Below are positions 13,001 through 27,800 of a DNA stretch of 64,000 nucleotides, one piece after another. The first letter of the stretch is position 1; each line of letters opens with the position of its first letter. The position numbers were made by a program, and so were the translations under genes. Origin of the DNA: Nautilus pompilius (lineage: Eukaryota > Mollusca > Cephalopoda > Nautilida > Nautilidae). Below the pieces are notes generated by a model, which was not told where the DNA came from, made no database searches, and was given only the letters and a program-made list of their open reading frames with translations. The DNA lies in NCBI GenBank assembly GCA_018389105.1, contig JACATO010000333.1, positions 496,001 through 560,000 of the forward strand, in the 5' to 3' direction.

Positions 13001-15771
13001 TGCTGTGGCTGAGGTTGCTGCTGCTGTTGTTGTTGTTGTTGTTGCTGGGCAGAGGCTAGAGCAGCTGCTGTAACAACAGGGATGCCCTAAAAAAAAAGGA
13101 AAAAAAGGAGTCATCACGATTTCCGGCTCATAAAGGATAAGACTAAGAAAAACAGGGATGTGCTTACCCCTGTGACACCAGACTCGTTTCAGCATTTCTT
13201 TCCCTACTGCTGATGTCACAAAGGTCTAGCCCTGGAAAGGGGGACAGTTATAATAAGGTGCCTAATCTGTTGGCTGCCAAGTTTTGGATACTGTAAATTT
13301 GACAAATTTTCAGCCCAGTGCCACTGGGGAATCCCTCTAATTCGATCTTACTTTCATGATTTTAAAACTTTTTGTACCCCAGGTATTGATAACCTAAAGT
13401 TTTAGGTTTCCGTAGATGAATAAAATGATTAACCCTCCATGTATCACATAAGTTTTTACCGTATGACACCTGGGGTGCCCAGTCTAGAAGCACTGGTATT
13501 TGTGTTGTACTAGCCATATATTTAGTTGAATATAATTAGCACATGGGGTTAGAGTGATGCAGGTTTGTTGCTACAAGGGATTTACATTAATGAAGATGAT
13601 AACAGAGATCTGAAGAGTAGATGGGTGCAAGTGACCCCAATGTTTGGGATATAGAGGGTTAAGAAAACCACAATACTAAAGTAGGTATTTAAGACTGTGA
13701 CAGTTAGTAGAATAAAAAAAAAAACCAAAGAAAGGAGAGGGGCAAAGAGAGGAGGATGATAATGGAGAGAGAAAGAAAAGAGGGGGAGAAATAATGTATC
13801 ATTTCTAACTATTAGGTTGGTCCATTTTTTAAAGGTCACATTCATCTATTTCTCATCTTTCAAATTCTGTCCATGAGAGTGGGAACCACTCAACTGATAT
13901 AAAAAATCTTTCTAAACAATTGTCAACCAATGCTTAAGATATTTAAAAGGCTGCCATAATATAGAGACCTGCAAAATTTAGCTTAAAGGCAAGGATTTGC
14001 TGACAATGATGAATATTGCCAATTAAATCATCATTAACAAATGATTTTTTTAAAAAGTAAAAATAAAGTTATTGTTGTTTGCTATTCTTTATTTCTTTCC
14101 AAGAGACATTTGGCTTCGGGTGAATATCAGATTTGTTTGTTCACCACATCACAGTTTTTAATCAAAATCATCATTTTCCATTTCATGTCTAACATGGCAG
14201 CTATCATCTACAGTAAGAGACTTTCGAAGAAATCTAAGGGCTGGATATGACGACTACAGCAATCCTAGTTCATCCTGGTTTCATCTGGACAGCCCTTATT
14301 ATGGTTTTTACTTCAGGTTGCTGCATTTAGTTAATTACTAAACTGGGAAAATTCACAGAATCTATGAAAAAAAAATTTTTTTAAATATAAAAATAAGAAA
14401 TAGTGTTTTTTTTAAAAATATTTCCCATTTTTTCCAACAGACGACAGTCCTCTGGGTACTGCACATAGCTACCCTGCCAAAAAAAAATATCTTGGGGAGG
14501 AGCGGGTGTTATAAGTTGTGTAAATACAGCAGCAGTTATGTATAAGGTAAGTTAGGGTCCAAGAACATCTCTCAATAATGTGGGAGTACCAGCTCTGGTG
14601 ACCAAGCCATTTACCTGGACACAGCTGGGGCTCTTGAGCATTGGTCAAGACACAAGCCAATCAAGGGTCATCTCCACCATATAGACCCACAAAAACCTAC
14701 TAGAACTCCTCATTTTTAGATGTGGGAGAAAGCCCACATGGCTGCCTGGTGAAAAAACCATGCAGGAAGGTGTGCCAAACTGAGCAGCTCCCAGATGGGA
14801 TTTGGACTTGGGCCCTTAACCCTGGCTAGCTGTCCAACCAGTGGACCTTAGGCCATTCCTAAATTTCTTCTAAAATGGCATAGCCACTTCCAGTTAGTAT
14901 TTTAAGGGTTGTTTTTTTTTTAAGTTTCATTTATTCTAAATCACATCAATGCCATATAAATGAAGCATAGAGAACATATTACAGCTGTTTGTTGCATTCT
15001 TAAAAATTGGGGTTTTTTTATTTAGATTTTCCACTTTCCATCTTGGCAGTATCCAAAGCCCAGTGTTAATACACATGTAATCTGGCAATTCAACAAGTTT
15101 TCATCCTTAAAGCAAAAAGATGGTCCTTTTTGCTTGATCTCAGATCTTAATCTACAGTATTAGGAGTTAAATAGTTATAAATTAGCTAACATCCAACACA
15201 ATCAGATATCAGACAATATATATCTTTTTTCTAGTAATAATGCTAATGATTAGAATAAATTATCAGCAAATATAGTTAAAATAGTATTAATCACTTTAAC
15301 AGTCATACTGATGTTCATTACCTTTCCAACAAGTAGAGGGTAATTTTTCATAAGCTATGACGACTTCTTGCATCCTTGCAATTACTAAAGAGTCAGCCAT
15401 GAGAAGGGATGGGGAAGTGGGTGGGATGATCAAACAAGTGGTCACATGTGTGTAGCTTTTCTACAAAGGGCAGAGCAATGAGAAAGAAATCAAAGTAATC
15501 TGCATGGAGAAAGAATATTAACAGGTACCTAACCCAAGCCAGCCGGCCAGCCCTGGTACAACAGAAAAGCTAAGCACTGGAACAATGTTTTTCTTTGGAG
15601 AGAGAGAAAGGCTGACTGACCTGATTCTGAATGAGGAACTGTGGCTGTACATTAGGAGGTAGTTGTGTTGGGTTGACAAGGACAAACTGCTGCATGCCTT
15701 GGTAAGCTTGTGCCGCCACCTGTCCCTGGATCGTGGACTGCGCCTTCACCTGGGACAGTTGAACCCGTGTT

Positions 15772-15803
<32 letters not shown>

Positions 15804-18800
15804 TTGCTGTTGCTGCTGTGCCACAGCTTGCTGCTGAAGCTGGATCTGCTGCTGCTGCTGCAGCTGCTGCTGGAGCTGTTGAAGGTCTTGTGGTGAAAGC
15901 TGAATGCCAGCTGGCACTGCTGCTGTCACGGGGATCTAGGAAAAAGAAAGGAGTACATTTAGTGAAAGCAAGAACCAGTAAGCAAGCAGCCAGCATTCCT
16001 ACTGGTGAAGGCAGAATACCAATCCAAAGCGGTGACAGACACATTATATGTGTACAGTTGGTTCAACTTTTTACAAAAAATAATTTTAATATTTTATATA
16101 GTTCTCTGAAAATATTAGTTCTACTTTTTCATATAAAATTAAACGCAAGGCCATCATACAAAAAAAAAAAGAGAATAAAATCAAATCTGAAGATACATTA
16201 AGTTATTTGTAAAGAATCAGGATAAAATTATCCCTGTTCCCTTGTCTGTTCAACGACAGTAATATTTACAGCCAGTTTAAATTGATTTGCAGAACACTAA
16301 AAAACAAGCTATGGAAGATGATCGGGACACTAATCAAACACATGATGCAGGATTTATTTCCGAGGCCGAAGTTCTAGATCCCCAGTCTGTTAGAAGGTCT
16401 AACAGGGCATAAATTGCCAGAATACTTATGTAACAGGGCAGTCTAACCAGCGCCATTCTAACTACTGACACCTGTAGAAGAAAACTGTCATATATACAAA
16501 GATTTTCATGAGTTAAATCAGTACTTAAGATAAAAATCCTATCCCCTGAATAGCGTTAACTTTCTAAAGAGAAGGAGAATCATCCAGCTGCATGTCACCA
16601 AGGAAAAATGAAAACACAAGTGGACTGGTGGTACAAACTGCAGAAAGTGCTTAGGTAATAACAGCTCAGTGTTTTGATAAATGGCAGAGAACCATCTGGC
16701 CATTATTGAGATTTCATCAAACAAGAACTGAAGTAAACCTTCCTACAATGTCATTCCATAAACAGAATCATATTTCCAGAATTTTTTTTTTCCTTTCTCT
16801 TTTTATCTCCTTGAAATTTATAGCAAACCAATAACTCTGAATGTATTTAAGTAATTTTAAGTGTTTTCAAGAATCTATGAACAAATAATTTCCATCAACT
16901 AATTCTAGATTCAACTAAATTCCTCTTCTGGAAGGTTCACTTTTGAGTTATAACAAAACGCACAAAAGGCAACAACAAAATCAGTCAGTTCCTAGAAATT
17001 ATTTCTCTTTCAAAAGTAGGGGTTATTTCCCTTTCATTATTAAACAAACTAAAAAAAATAGTTTGTCATGTGATGCTGAGTTTAAGTACAGGGTACACTT
17101 ACTACTGCTTGCTGACCAAACTGTCCTTGGATAATAAAGCCAGCCTGAGACATGGAAATTGGAATCTGCTGTGGAATGATTTGCTGGATTGCTTGTGCAG
17201 TGGCGGCTGTGTTTGTTGTGGCTGTCTGAGCTAGGGAGTGATTCTCTGTAACCTGCATAATAACAAAAACAACAAAAGCTATTTTTAAGTATACATTAAT
17301 CCAATTTCTAAAAGTTAAAGTGCATCTATGTTTTAAAGTAATGAGGCATTTTAAAAAAATAACTCCAAGCAGCAGCTTTCTGTAAATGGCAAGGAGATTA
17401 AAGGATACAATGTTTTCAAGGTTTGCTGGCATTATTAAGATGTGTGCTAATATTTATTCTCAGAAGGCAGAGGGCTGGTTCAACTAATTCTCAGTACTTT
17501 AACTGAACTAACTAATGAACCCATACTTCAACGATCTTCCATCATGTCACTATCATCAAGGTTTAGGTCTGAGGACTGATTTGGAAAGCAATAATTTACG
17601 AAACAAGTTTATTAGCTACTTCAGTTACTATAAGATCATGGAAAAAAGACAAAATTAACCTTCTATTCTCAACACTTCACCAACAATTTTCTGCTCTCGT
17701 AAATATCTTTTCCTCATCACAGAGAGAATCTACATATTTTTTTTTTAAATTCTTATTACTATATTCTTTCCTTTTTTATAATTAAATTTTACATCTTGGT
17801 TTCTCATTAAAATTTTTGACAGACTGACTTTCATTAGATATGCAAGTGCTAAAGGGTTAATATTATCATAATAAAAAACAAAAGAAAATGTCACTTTTCT
17901 CATCCAGACTGATTCAGCAGTAAGATAAATAAAAATTTTTAATAATTTTTTTTTATAATTTCAAGTTTTTTTTACCTAATTCATAACTATTAGATTAATA
18001 TTTATAGAAGAAAAAAAAAAAAAACTATTACCATTCCTATATGCCAATAATAGTAACAACAACAACAATACTAATAATGTTAATAATAACTATGGGTAAT
18101 GGTCATAATAAAGGTAATAATAATAATATCATCATCAAACTGTTAGTAATCCAACTTGTACTGATGAATTATAACACACACACAAACATTCAAAATTATG
18201 AATCAACCAATGAAATATCTGCTTTTTCAACAGTTTACTGTTAATGGAAATGCATTATCTGAAAACAACAACAACATTGTAAACCAATCACCCATGTATC
18301 AAAACACAGATCACTGATGGTGATGCTGTTTCAAGGTTCCTGCATAATCACGGACCCAGCAAGTTATTTCTATGAATGTTAAATGTGGTTCATAACAAAA
18401 ATATCATGTTATAATTTGAGTAATTGTTAGTTCATACTAAGCTTTCATCTAAATGTTAATGGGCCTTGTTATTGATGACTGTTATTGCTTTGTTACAGAT
18501 AAAAATGGCACTTAAATCAAAATTACAAATGAAACAAGGTTATCCATTATTTCTTTTCATAAAGCTAATTACTTCCAAAGGAAATCTGAGCTACATCGGG
18601 TACAGAGGAGTAACTCCCACAGGCAAGGGCAGGCCAGGACTGGAGGCCCTAGAGATACAGGATAGGCCGCAAAGTCTCTTCTGCAATATCAAAATATTGT
18701 TTCTAAAGTATCTCACAGGAGCACACCCCTTCATAACTCTTCATCCTAAGGTTTCACATAAATTAATAATTGATAACGAAGCATTATTATGAACAGATAA

Positions 18801-21800
18801 AGGATTTATTGAACTAATAGGCTAGTAATCAGGAAATAATTTTTAAAACATTAACAAGTAAAGTGAGATAAATTGACTTTTGCAATGGCAAAGTTACTGA
18901 TTAGTGATGTGAAGCCAAGCTTTGTGAGGGAGAAACTAAGAGATATGCACTTTTGAAGCATGGAAGCCTCTACACGATGTTTTGCTTAAGAGCCCCAAAT
19001 ATAAAGTTACACCCTTGATGAGATGATGTGCTAATAACCATTAATGAAGCCCAACTGGCATGAAGTTAGAGGGTTGAGAAAGAAAGAGAAAAATCATGAA
19101 ACAAAGACTGGTTGCTTGTTAAAAATCTGGAAAGATCCTCTTTCTTGTGAGGTAGCCAATTAATTTCTAACCACAATTTCTCTGCAGTTTAAGAGGGGTT
19201 AGATTGAATGGCAAAGTATTTCTCAGGATATGGTAACAAAAAATTCAACTTGACTAGGCAAAACATCAGAATTATACCATGGTGCAGTAGTGTGGTGTAT
19301 TGCTCTGGAGAAAAGTAAGGTGAGTTGCATTTTCCCTACAGTTAAGCAAGCTGGTGGAAATACACACATACAAAATTATTTTTTTGGTGATTCAGCTGGT
19401 GTTTGATACAAATTATGGAAATGCCACATTAGAGATATCACAATATCCTGCAATACCATGAAACTTAATCAGGACACTGTTTGATAGGCAATGGGTTTAT
19501 ACTGCAATAAGACAATGAGCCAAAGCAAACTGAAAAGTTCGATACACAATACTTTTTCAGAAAAGAATCAGAAAAAGCTTTTTAATCTCTAGATCTAAAC
19601 CAAGCTGAACTTGTTGGAGACTAACTAGATAGGCAAGTCAAAGAAACAGACCAGCCAATGTTGATCAGCTATGGAACCATTTAAAAGAGAAATGGGGAGG
19701 TTGCATATGCAGAAATATTTTGAAAAGTTGCTAAACAGGATGTTCTAAATATATGCAGTAGTTATTCACATAAAAGGTGATTATTTTCATTAAAAAAATA
19801 ACAACATCACAAGTTTTTGGCAAAAATAATGCATTTTCATCAACAATAAAGTGCTAAAAAGGCAGATACCAGTGTTTTTGTACAGCAATAGTTCTATATA
19901 CCCATTTCTCTCTCTGTCTGTCTGAGTGTGTGTGTGTGTGGTGTGCGCGGCGTGTGTGGTGTGTGCGGCGCGTGTGTGTGCGGTGTGTGTAAACTTTTTT
20001 AATGATACAAAGCTGACCATGTTTATCAGTAATATGAATTAAAAATATTTGTATTAGGTTGTTACAAAAGTTTTGTCGGTTTTTTTTACTGCAAAAATGA
20101 GACTTCTTATCGTTGCTGAACATGAAGTTTATTAATCAAAGTAAGTTCCGTTACAATCAGTAGACTTCTGACAGGGAGTTACAGGCGCATTTATACCATT
20201 TTGAAAGAAATGTGGATTTCTGGAGTCGATAAACTGTTGGAAGGCAGTTTCATTTGCTGCTTGGTTGGAGAAGGATTTCATAGAGAGGAAGCTATCAAGG
20301 TGTTTGAAAAGGTGGTAGTCTGTGGGACAAAGGTCTGGTGAATGGGTTGGGTGAGGGAGAACTTGGTACCCCAACATGTTCAGTTTCTGAAGAGACTTTT
20401 GCAACATGAGGACGAGCATTGTCATAGAGCAGGATTGGTGAATCAAAGAGGCCCAATGCCAGCTGTCTTTGTGGGAGTTTCTGGTGAACTACGTTTAATT
20501 CATGACAGTACTTTTCAACTGTCATGATTTTGCCAAGTTTTGTTTCTTATAACAAGTGAAGAGCAGATCTCCAATTGATGACTTTGTTGTTGTTCATTCA
20601 ACTCGTGAGGCACCCACTTGTCAAGCTTTTTTACCTGGCCGATTACATCAAGATGCCGGGAAACAGTTGCAGTGCTTACATAAAGCTTTCCAGCAATTTC
20701 TTACACCGTTTTTCTTGGATCATCTTCAACTGGGGCTTTCAGATGGTCATCATCACAGCTGGAAGGATGTCCGCTACATTCCTTATCTTCAAGGATCACA
20801 TCTCCTGATTGAAACCTTGCAAACCATTGTTGTACTGTGCACTCATTTGCTGTGTCCTCGCCCCATGCTTGCTTAATGTTACGAGTTGCCTCGCTCACTA
20901 TGTGGCCCGGTTTGAACTTGTGAAGCAAAATGGCACAAAAAACTTTTCTATCCATGTTTCACTCAGAACCCTGAAACTAATATCCATTTTATGATTTCTA
21001 AAAAGGTTGGTTTAACGTAATCTATGCCAAAGCACATGCTATAAAACGATATATAACTTATCTACATACACCTTCATAAGCATGCAAAAAATGACCCCCA
21101 AATTAACATAATATAAAAACCAACAAAAATTTCATAACAACCCAATAATTAGGATCCATGGATTCCTTCTTTTTTTCATTTTCTTTCTTTCTTGGTGTAA
21201 AATAACAATTTCACATTAAAATATGTAAGGCCAAAACTCTTATTTTCTTCACAGCTTACAAGATTCTGCTCCAATATGGTAAGTTTCGTTCCATACATTC
21301 ATCTCTTCTTATAGCAGAACGTGACATGAGATTCATACAATCCAAAAGTTCCTCTTGCTGCTATTTATAGAGAGCTAAATATCAAATTTTCTCATTTATT
21401 TTAATTTAAGTGGATGAAGATCTGCTTGTCTAACTGCATGTGCAAAAATTACTTGCCCCTTTTTTAAAATTCAGGCAGGAAAGTTAACATACAGTTTGTA
21501 ATCTCCGGTTTGTGCAGATGAGCCTACGGAAACAATTCACCACAAATGTTATAAAAATTAAAATTTTAAAGGCACCTAAAAAAACATCAAAAGTAGAAAT
21601 TTTAAAAAAATAAAAAATCAATATTGTAAAACTAAGAGATTCACTGACCAAGCAACCATTCTGCTTCCAAAAGTTAGCTACACATCAAAACCCGAACTGC
21701 CACTCCGCAGCAATTTTCCCGTACTGTTAGCTGGTAGCAACTAACATCATTAAAATCAGACCTGAAATCTTACATACTTCTGGACTATTTTACCTGTAGT

Positions 21801-24800
21801 AACTTTGGAAAAGTGTGAAGTAAAATGTGATACACTATATTTGACATTCCTTGTGGGGAAATGTCGTATAATGAGAGTAGATCAAAGTATTCATGACCTT
21901 TTTTTAATTGCATGAAATGATGCTAATGCACATTTCTAGATATTTGCTTTATTTCTCCACATATTCATCTTTGGCAACACAACTGTTTCAACAATGCTCT
22001 AATGACCTTATGTCCCATGCATAGAAAACCTTTTATCTCTTAGCCACTTCTGGATACAAGCTTAGGCCTCTTTAATTCCACAGGTATGCAGGTCAATAAG
22101 ATAGGTAAAACTTACATTGCAGCAGGTCAGAAATGTATAGTGTATGTGAAACTCTCTCTTGCTTCAAGTTCATAATAGTGTCAATGGTTTAACAAGGCAT
22201 ACAGTGTTGTGCAGTATCAACATTCCACATGTAATTAAACCAGGATGTCACTTCTTAAAGGAAGGATGAACTTTGTTATTTAGCAATTTGGTGTAATTCT
22301 GTGCAATATCAGTGTACCCACAATTTATAAACTCAACATGAATGTCCCAGAAATATAATCATAGCCTTGCCAGCTAAAGTGTCACCTTAAACTTCCTTTT
22401 CCTTTGAGGGTGAGAAGACTGGATGATCTTTTGCTTGATTTGTTTCTGAGGAAAAAATGATGCAGCCAGCTCTTTTCACACGTCTGGATCATTTCAAAAG
22501 TATCAGCTTCTTGTGTGAAATGATTACAAGATATGCTCTCTCTCTCTACATCTTCCCATTTGATTTACACTAAAATCCTCTAGAATCCCCAGTAAAACAA
22601 ATCAGTTTCAACTAAAGCACAACTCAAACCAACAATTTCCACTAATTTCTGTAGTCAGTCAGTCATTGGTCAGCAAGATTGGTATTTTCAACCAATTTCA
22701 CAGAGGTGCAACACTGTATCACCTGTATTTCTCCACCCTCTGGCACAATTTGTTCGACATTCTTGATGCAAACATGCCTTTACCATAATAAGCAACAGTT
22801 TGGCATGGATCTCACTAGATTAGCAACTTCCTTTGACTCTTGATATTATCACCGCTGTATGTGCACATCCGCATTAACTGTCACCATCTTTTATGGGATG
22901 ATGCCTGCTGGTGGGACTTAAAATAAAATCATGTTACATGCTGCCAAAAGTTTGGACAACGTGATAATGTCTGTAAACAATTAAGAAAAACAAACCTTCT
23001 ATTGGAGGTTAGTACTTGAAATTGCATGAATACAATGATCTACTACCTTCTACTTGATGTTCCAAGTACAAAACACCATACATACTTGATGCTCTTAGTA
23101 CCTGCTCAGGTGAGTTCATCTTGAATGGTGAGCCTTCCTTTAATTTGAAGCAATGTAAAAAGAAATCTTACAATAAAATCAAGTTGCATGTTTGAGTGGT
23201 TATTTAGACAGTGCTCAAATATAAAAACATCCCAGAAAGTGAGAGAAAATGTCTACTCAACACGACACAAATTCCCAGAAACATCACCCAACTTCAGTCT
23301 AAACAGAATATCCTGTTTTTAATAATAGAGGCAGGGGGGGGGCGCTAATGGTTTTTATTTGCTGATGCTTGTATAGTTACCATGGTAAAATATATGAAAT
23401 TTTACCATTCAATACATTCTTACAAAACACGAAAGTAGAAAAAAGACAGAAACATGCAATTAGGTGCCTAGGAATATAATTTGTCAATATTCACTACAAA
23501 TTGGATGCACTTGTCTCACCTGAACAAAGTAAACAGTGAATACTGGCTGGAGATCTTTAGTTAGTAACCAGGGCAGATTTTTTAGCTATTTTTCTTCTGC
23601 TACAAGCTTTAGTTTCTATCAGCTTGTTGATTGGCCTCTTTCTAGGGATGGACGGGTAGTGGGTAGACTATAATTGGTGCAATTTAACGAAAAGCCTTGC
23701 TAAAAAAAGTATCCTACACCATTGACGAGTGACAAAAAACAAACCGTTGTCTTGAAAATATAAGACGGATGTCAATCTCAAAAGGAAAAAATAAACTAGC
23801 CTCTTTAGCTTCAACACACATATATATGTAAAGAAGTTTAAGAACAAATCAAACATATTCAAAATTTTGTCACAGAAACCCAATTTATGGAGATTACAGG
23901 AGATTAACAGATCAAGAAAGTATTAGTATTTGGTTGAACGACCATAAACATCAGTTACAACCTGAGATGAATACAGTGGGCTATGCAAATATCAGCCCAT
24001 GTTGACTGAATAATTTGGAACAATTAATCTGAATTTCCGGATTTTTCATCTTAGCAGCTTTGTCTGTATTGTTTCATAGATTCTCTATTGAATCCAAATC
24101 AGGGCTTTAAGCCGGCCACTTTAGAACAGAAATTTTCTGATCTGAGAGATATTGCTTGATGATGGCGGCTGAATGTTTCAGATCATTATCATGTTGGAAA
24201 ATCTAGTTGAGAGGGAAGCAGTCCTCAGAATATGGTTCTAATATATTGGTCAAAATGTCTAGCTAAACAAACAAATCCATTATTCCCTGGATACAGTGAA
24301 AGAAGCATAGCTATCTGTCCATTTTCAAAAGAACCACATACCTAATGCACTTCCTCCAACTTTTGATTGTTGATTTGGTACACTTCAGATGAAATGCTTC
24401 ACCAAATCTTCAGCACACCTAACTCTATCTATCTGATCCAAACCTGTGGAACTAAGATTCATTAGACCACAGCACTCTGGCTCACTTTTCCGGAATTCAA
24501 TGGAGGTGGTTTTCCGTGAACTAAAGTTGAGCCCTTTGATTCTTCAAAGAAATAAAGTTTTTTTTTGCTGGTAGCATCCTCCATCAATTTGAAATCACAA
24601 AATTTTCTTTGGACAGCTCTTGTGGAGATTGGTAGGTCCTTTAGACATCTTGTGCTGGTCCATTCCAGACAGAGGCTTGATTTTCCAATCTCCAAGCTCG
24701 GTTTTTCAACTTTGCCACTTCTATGGCATCTGATGTAGCCACCTTGATTGCTTTTACAGCTTTGAGGCTAGATAACAAACCACAACCTCTTTAGCAGTCT

Positions 24801-27800
24801 TGGAATATGAAAGTTTTTCCCGTGCAACTCTGTGATCTGAGCACAGTTCATTAGACTTAAAACATCCCTTTTGCCCATTTGTAGAATGCTAAAAAAAGGT
24901 ATGCACTAGTTTACTGTATTTTATTTATTTTATTGTCTGAAAAAATCATACATATAAGCAACTGAAGATGGCATTTTTAAACTTTTGGCGCCATGAAATT
25001 CCGTTATAATGTAAGAAAGGTGAGCTTATGCAAAATATTTACCTCTGATCATGTTGAGGTATAAGTCAGTCTAAAGAACAAGAAATTGGTTTTATATCAG
25101 TGCAATGGCTGTACTAGAATGTTTACTTTTCTTACACATTTTGTGTCAATCTATTTGCTCCGCCACTGTTCTTAGAACTTTTGTCTGCCACTGTATTCAT
25201 ATACACGTATTTCTTTTTTGCTCCAAAACCCCAACAGAATTTTTTAAAGACAGACAGACAACCACAGCAAAACAAATAAAAACTTACTTATTAGTGTTGG
25301 TCATACTCTCCCCCCACCTCCAAAGTATCACTATTTCTGGCAATTGTTGATTCAGAAATAATATCCAGAAATCTTTTTTTGTTTACTACAAAAAAAATAT
25401 TTGTAGAAGAACTGTTCGTCAGAATTATCTTTCATTTACTACTTTTTATTCTGTGCTAACAGAGCACATCTGAATCTGTTTATCTTTCGATATTCTTCAA
25501 CCAAGGATAAGAGTCTTTAGTCAAACCAGGTAAAATGACCAACTTCTCCTGCCAATCCTTTCAGATAATATTTGACAGAATACTTTTCAATCGTGTGTTA
25601 CCAGTATCATAATTTAAGAGCCATATTATATCTAAAAGAATCATAAGGAAAGGAACAATCATGAAGATCAGTTAAATATTTTACCACAGCCCTGTTATAA
25701 TATATCTTTTATTAAGGTGTCTTGGGGGGGGGGTTAATTTATCACCAATCAAAGAACACAACCTGTCAAAGTAGTCAACCATTTTGAAACAGAGAAAACA
25801 ACTGTTACTTAATAGAATATAAACTGTTCCATTATTAAATCAAAGTCATTCCACTGTTGGATGCTGATACTTTCAGAATGTACTCAGGTACTGCACATCT
25901 TAAGATAGTTTTAGGTAAAAACTCCATCAGGTAACCTGCATCAAAATATCTTATTTTCTTTGTACATTGAATAAAAACAAGATGATCCTCCCGTTCTTAG
26001 CAGCAGGCTAAAACAATGCAGTTTCACCATAGCATTTGATGAGGTGAAAATCTAACATCAGTCATCATCTTCTTGGCAAACCCTGCTCTGACTTCCAGAG
26101 TTTAGGACATTCTGCAGTGATGAACCAGAAGGTGCTAGGGTATTAGTCTTGGTGACCAGGTAAGTTACCTATGCATGGTTGGGACCTGTTCAGCAGTAAT
26201 ATGATGCAAGCCAATCAAAAGAGCTGTTACCAACAAGATCTCTTCGACATGAACTGGAAAACCCTACTAAAAATGTTCATTTAGAGATGGCTAGAGGGAG
26301 GTGGGGCAAATACTGAGCTGGTCCCAAAGGGGATTCAAACTCAAACCTACAACCATGGAAGTTTGGTAGTCTATCACTGAACCACCAGCTGCCCACTTAA
26401 ATCATAATAAAATAGTTACTTTCTGAATAAATATTCCACAATTAAATCCATTTGAAAAAGATTTTATAATTTTCAAGCTTATACTGAAATAGTTTTAATA
26501 ATAATTCGTATGAAGAACAGTCACAATAATAAGCATTTGATGTAATCTTGAATGTGATAAGGTAGGGGAATAAAGAATAATTATGAAGGCAAGGAACTGA
26601 GGCTTTTCAAACTTAAATACTTAAAAGAGAGACGGGGTCCCCTTATCTAAAGAATTAATTTGGTCTATGCAGTCCATCCAGTTCTGCTTCAGCTAGTATA
26701 TAATATTTTTATTTTGTTTTCATTTTCAGTTTTCTTACAAGGCTGATTCTGGAAATTAAATTCTTGGGTATTCAGAACACTTAGTAAATCTCATATTTCC
26801 CAGTCTCAAAAAGAGATTCTTTGAGAACCTTATCAAAACTTTCATCATCAAATTGGGGATAGGAGGAATCTGAAACAATCTGCCCTTCCCCAATAATTAA
26901 CTAATGGCCTAGTAGGATAGTACAGAAGCTGCCACACTGCTGAGACTTGGCTTAAAGAAAACACTCACTATATTTGAAGATGCAGATTGCACATGCTATA
27001 AACTGCGCTGATAGAGAGAATTGTGTGTATGTTTAGCATGAGAGAAGGGTGATTGCATCACTTTCATAGCATCATGATAGAGAAAGATTTATTAGAGAAA
27101 TGAAGGAGAGGCAAAGCCATAGAGATTTATTAATTATTAATATTTTCTTTTTGTGGGAGAGGGTTGTTTGTTCAAACAAAACTTTCAGAAAATAAGAGAT
27201 TATACTTTAATACTTTTTAAGCATCAGGATAGATTTAATATTTTCTCTTTAACAAATGGGGTGGAAGATGCATTGAACAGTTTACTTGATGCAATAGTCC
27301 AGTTCAATTTCAACCAACATATTTAAGTACATGTGAGGCAGGTGCTTTAAGAAAACATGATAGAGCTACACAGCATTTGTCCCTCTCCCACCAGAGGGCC
27401 ATCCAGTCAGCTGTATAATAAATACATTCTATTATAAAGTAAGTTCCATAATAAATCTTGCGTTGAACACAGTAGAACACGCTACATTAAAAGAATTGGG
27501 TTTTTTCTGCTGCTTCTTCTATACTTTATACACCAGGATACGTAAATTCCTTTAAACTTTGTACTATGTAGGTATTTAAACTAACAAAAAACCTAACATA
27601 AATCGATTATTTTTAAATTACCAGTAAAATATTTTAGCGAACACTTTTTTATTTAAAAGGAGCAAGTGTACTTTGAAATAAATTTAAAAATAAATAAGAA
27701 TTATTATTAATAATTGTTTTCCACATTATTGCTGATAAATTTTTAAAATCTGTTGCTGATGTAGTTGGTTTCTAAATTAGTGTCTGGTGAATATGTGACA

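Noticed and set aside
15652-16201. Ala- and Leu-rich frames overlapping POU2F exon 4
   Set aside because: Shadow frames of the CAG/CTG repeat; the glutamine frame has the splice sites and the conserved flanks.
23983-23990. Octamer ATGCAAAT here and at several other intronic places (near 30946, 34763, 36867, 40516, 40836, 52658, and 2669)
   Set aside because: Numbers are not far above what AT-rich sequence gives by chance and none lies in promoter-like sequence.
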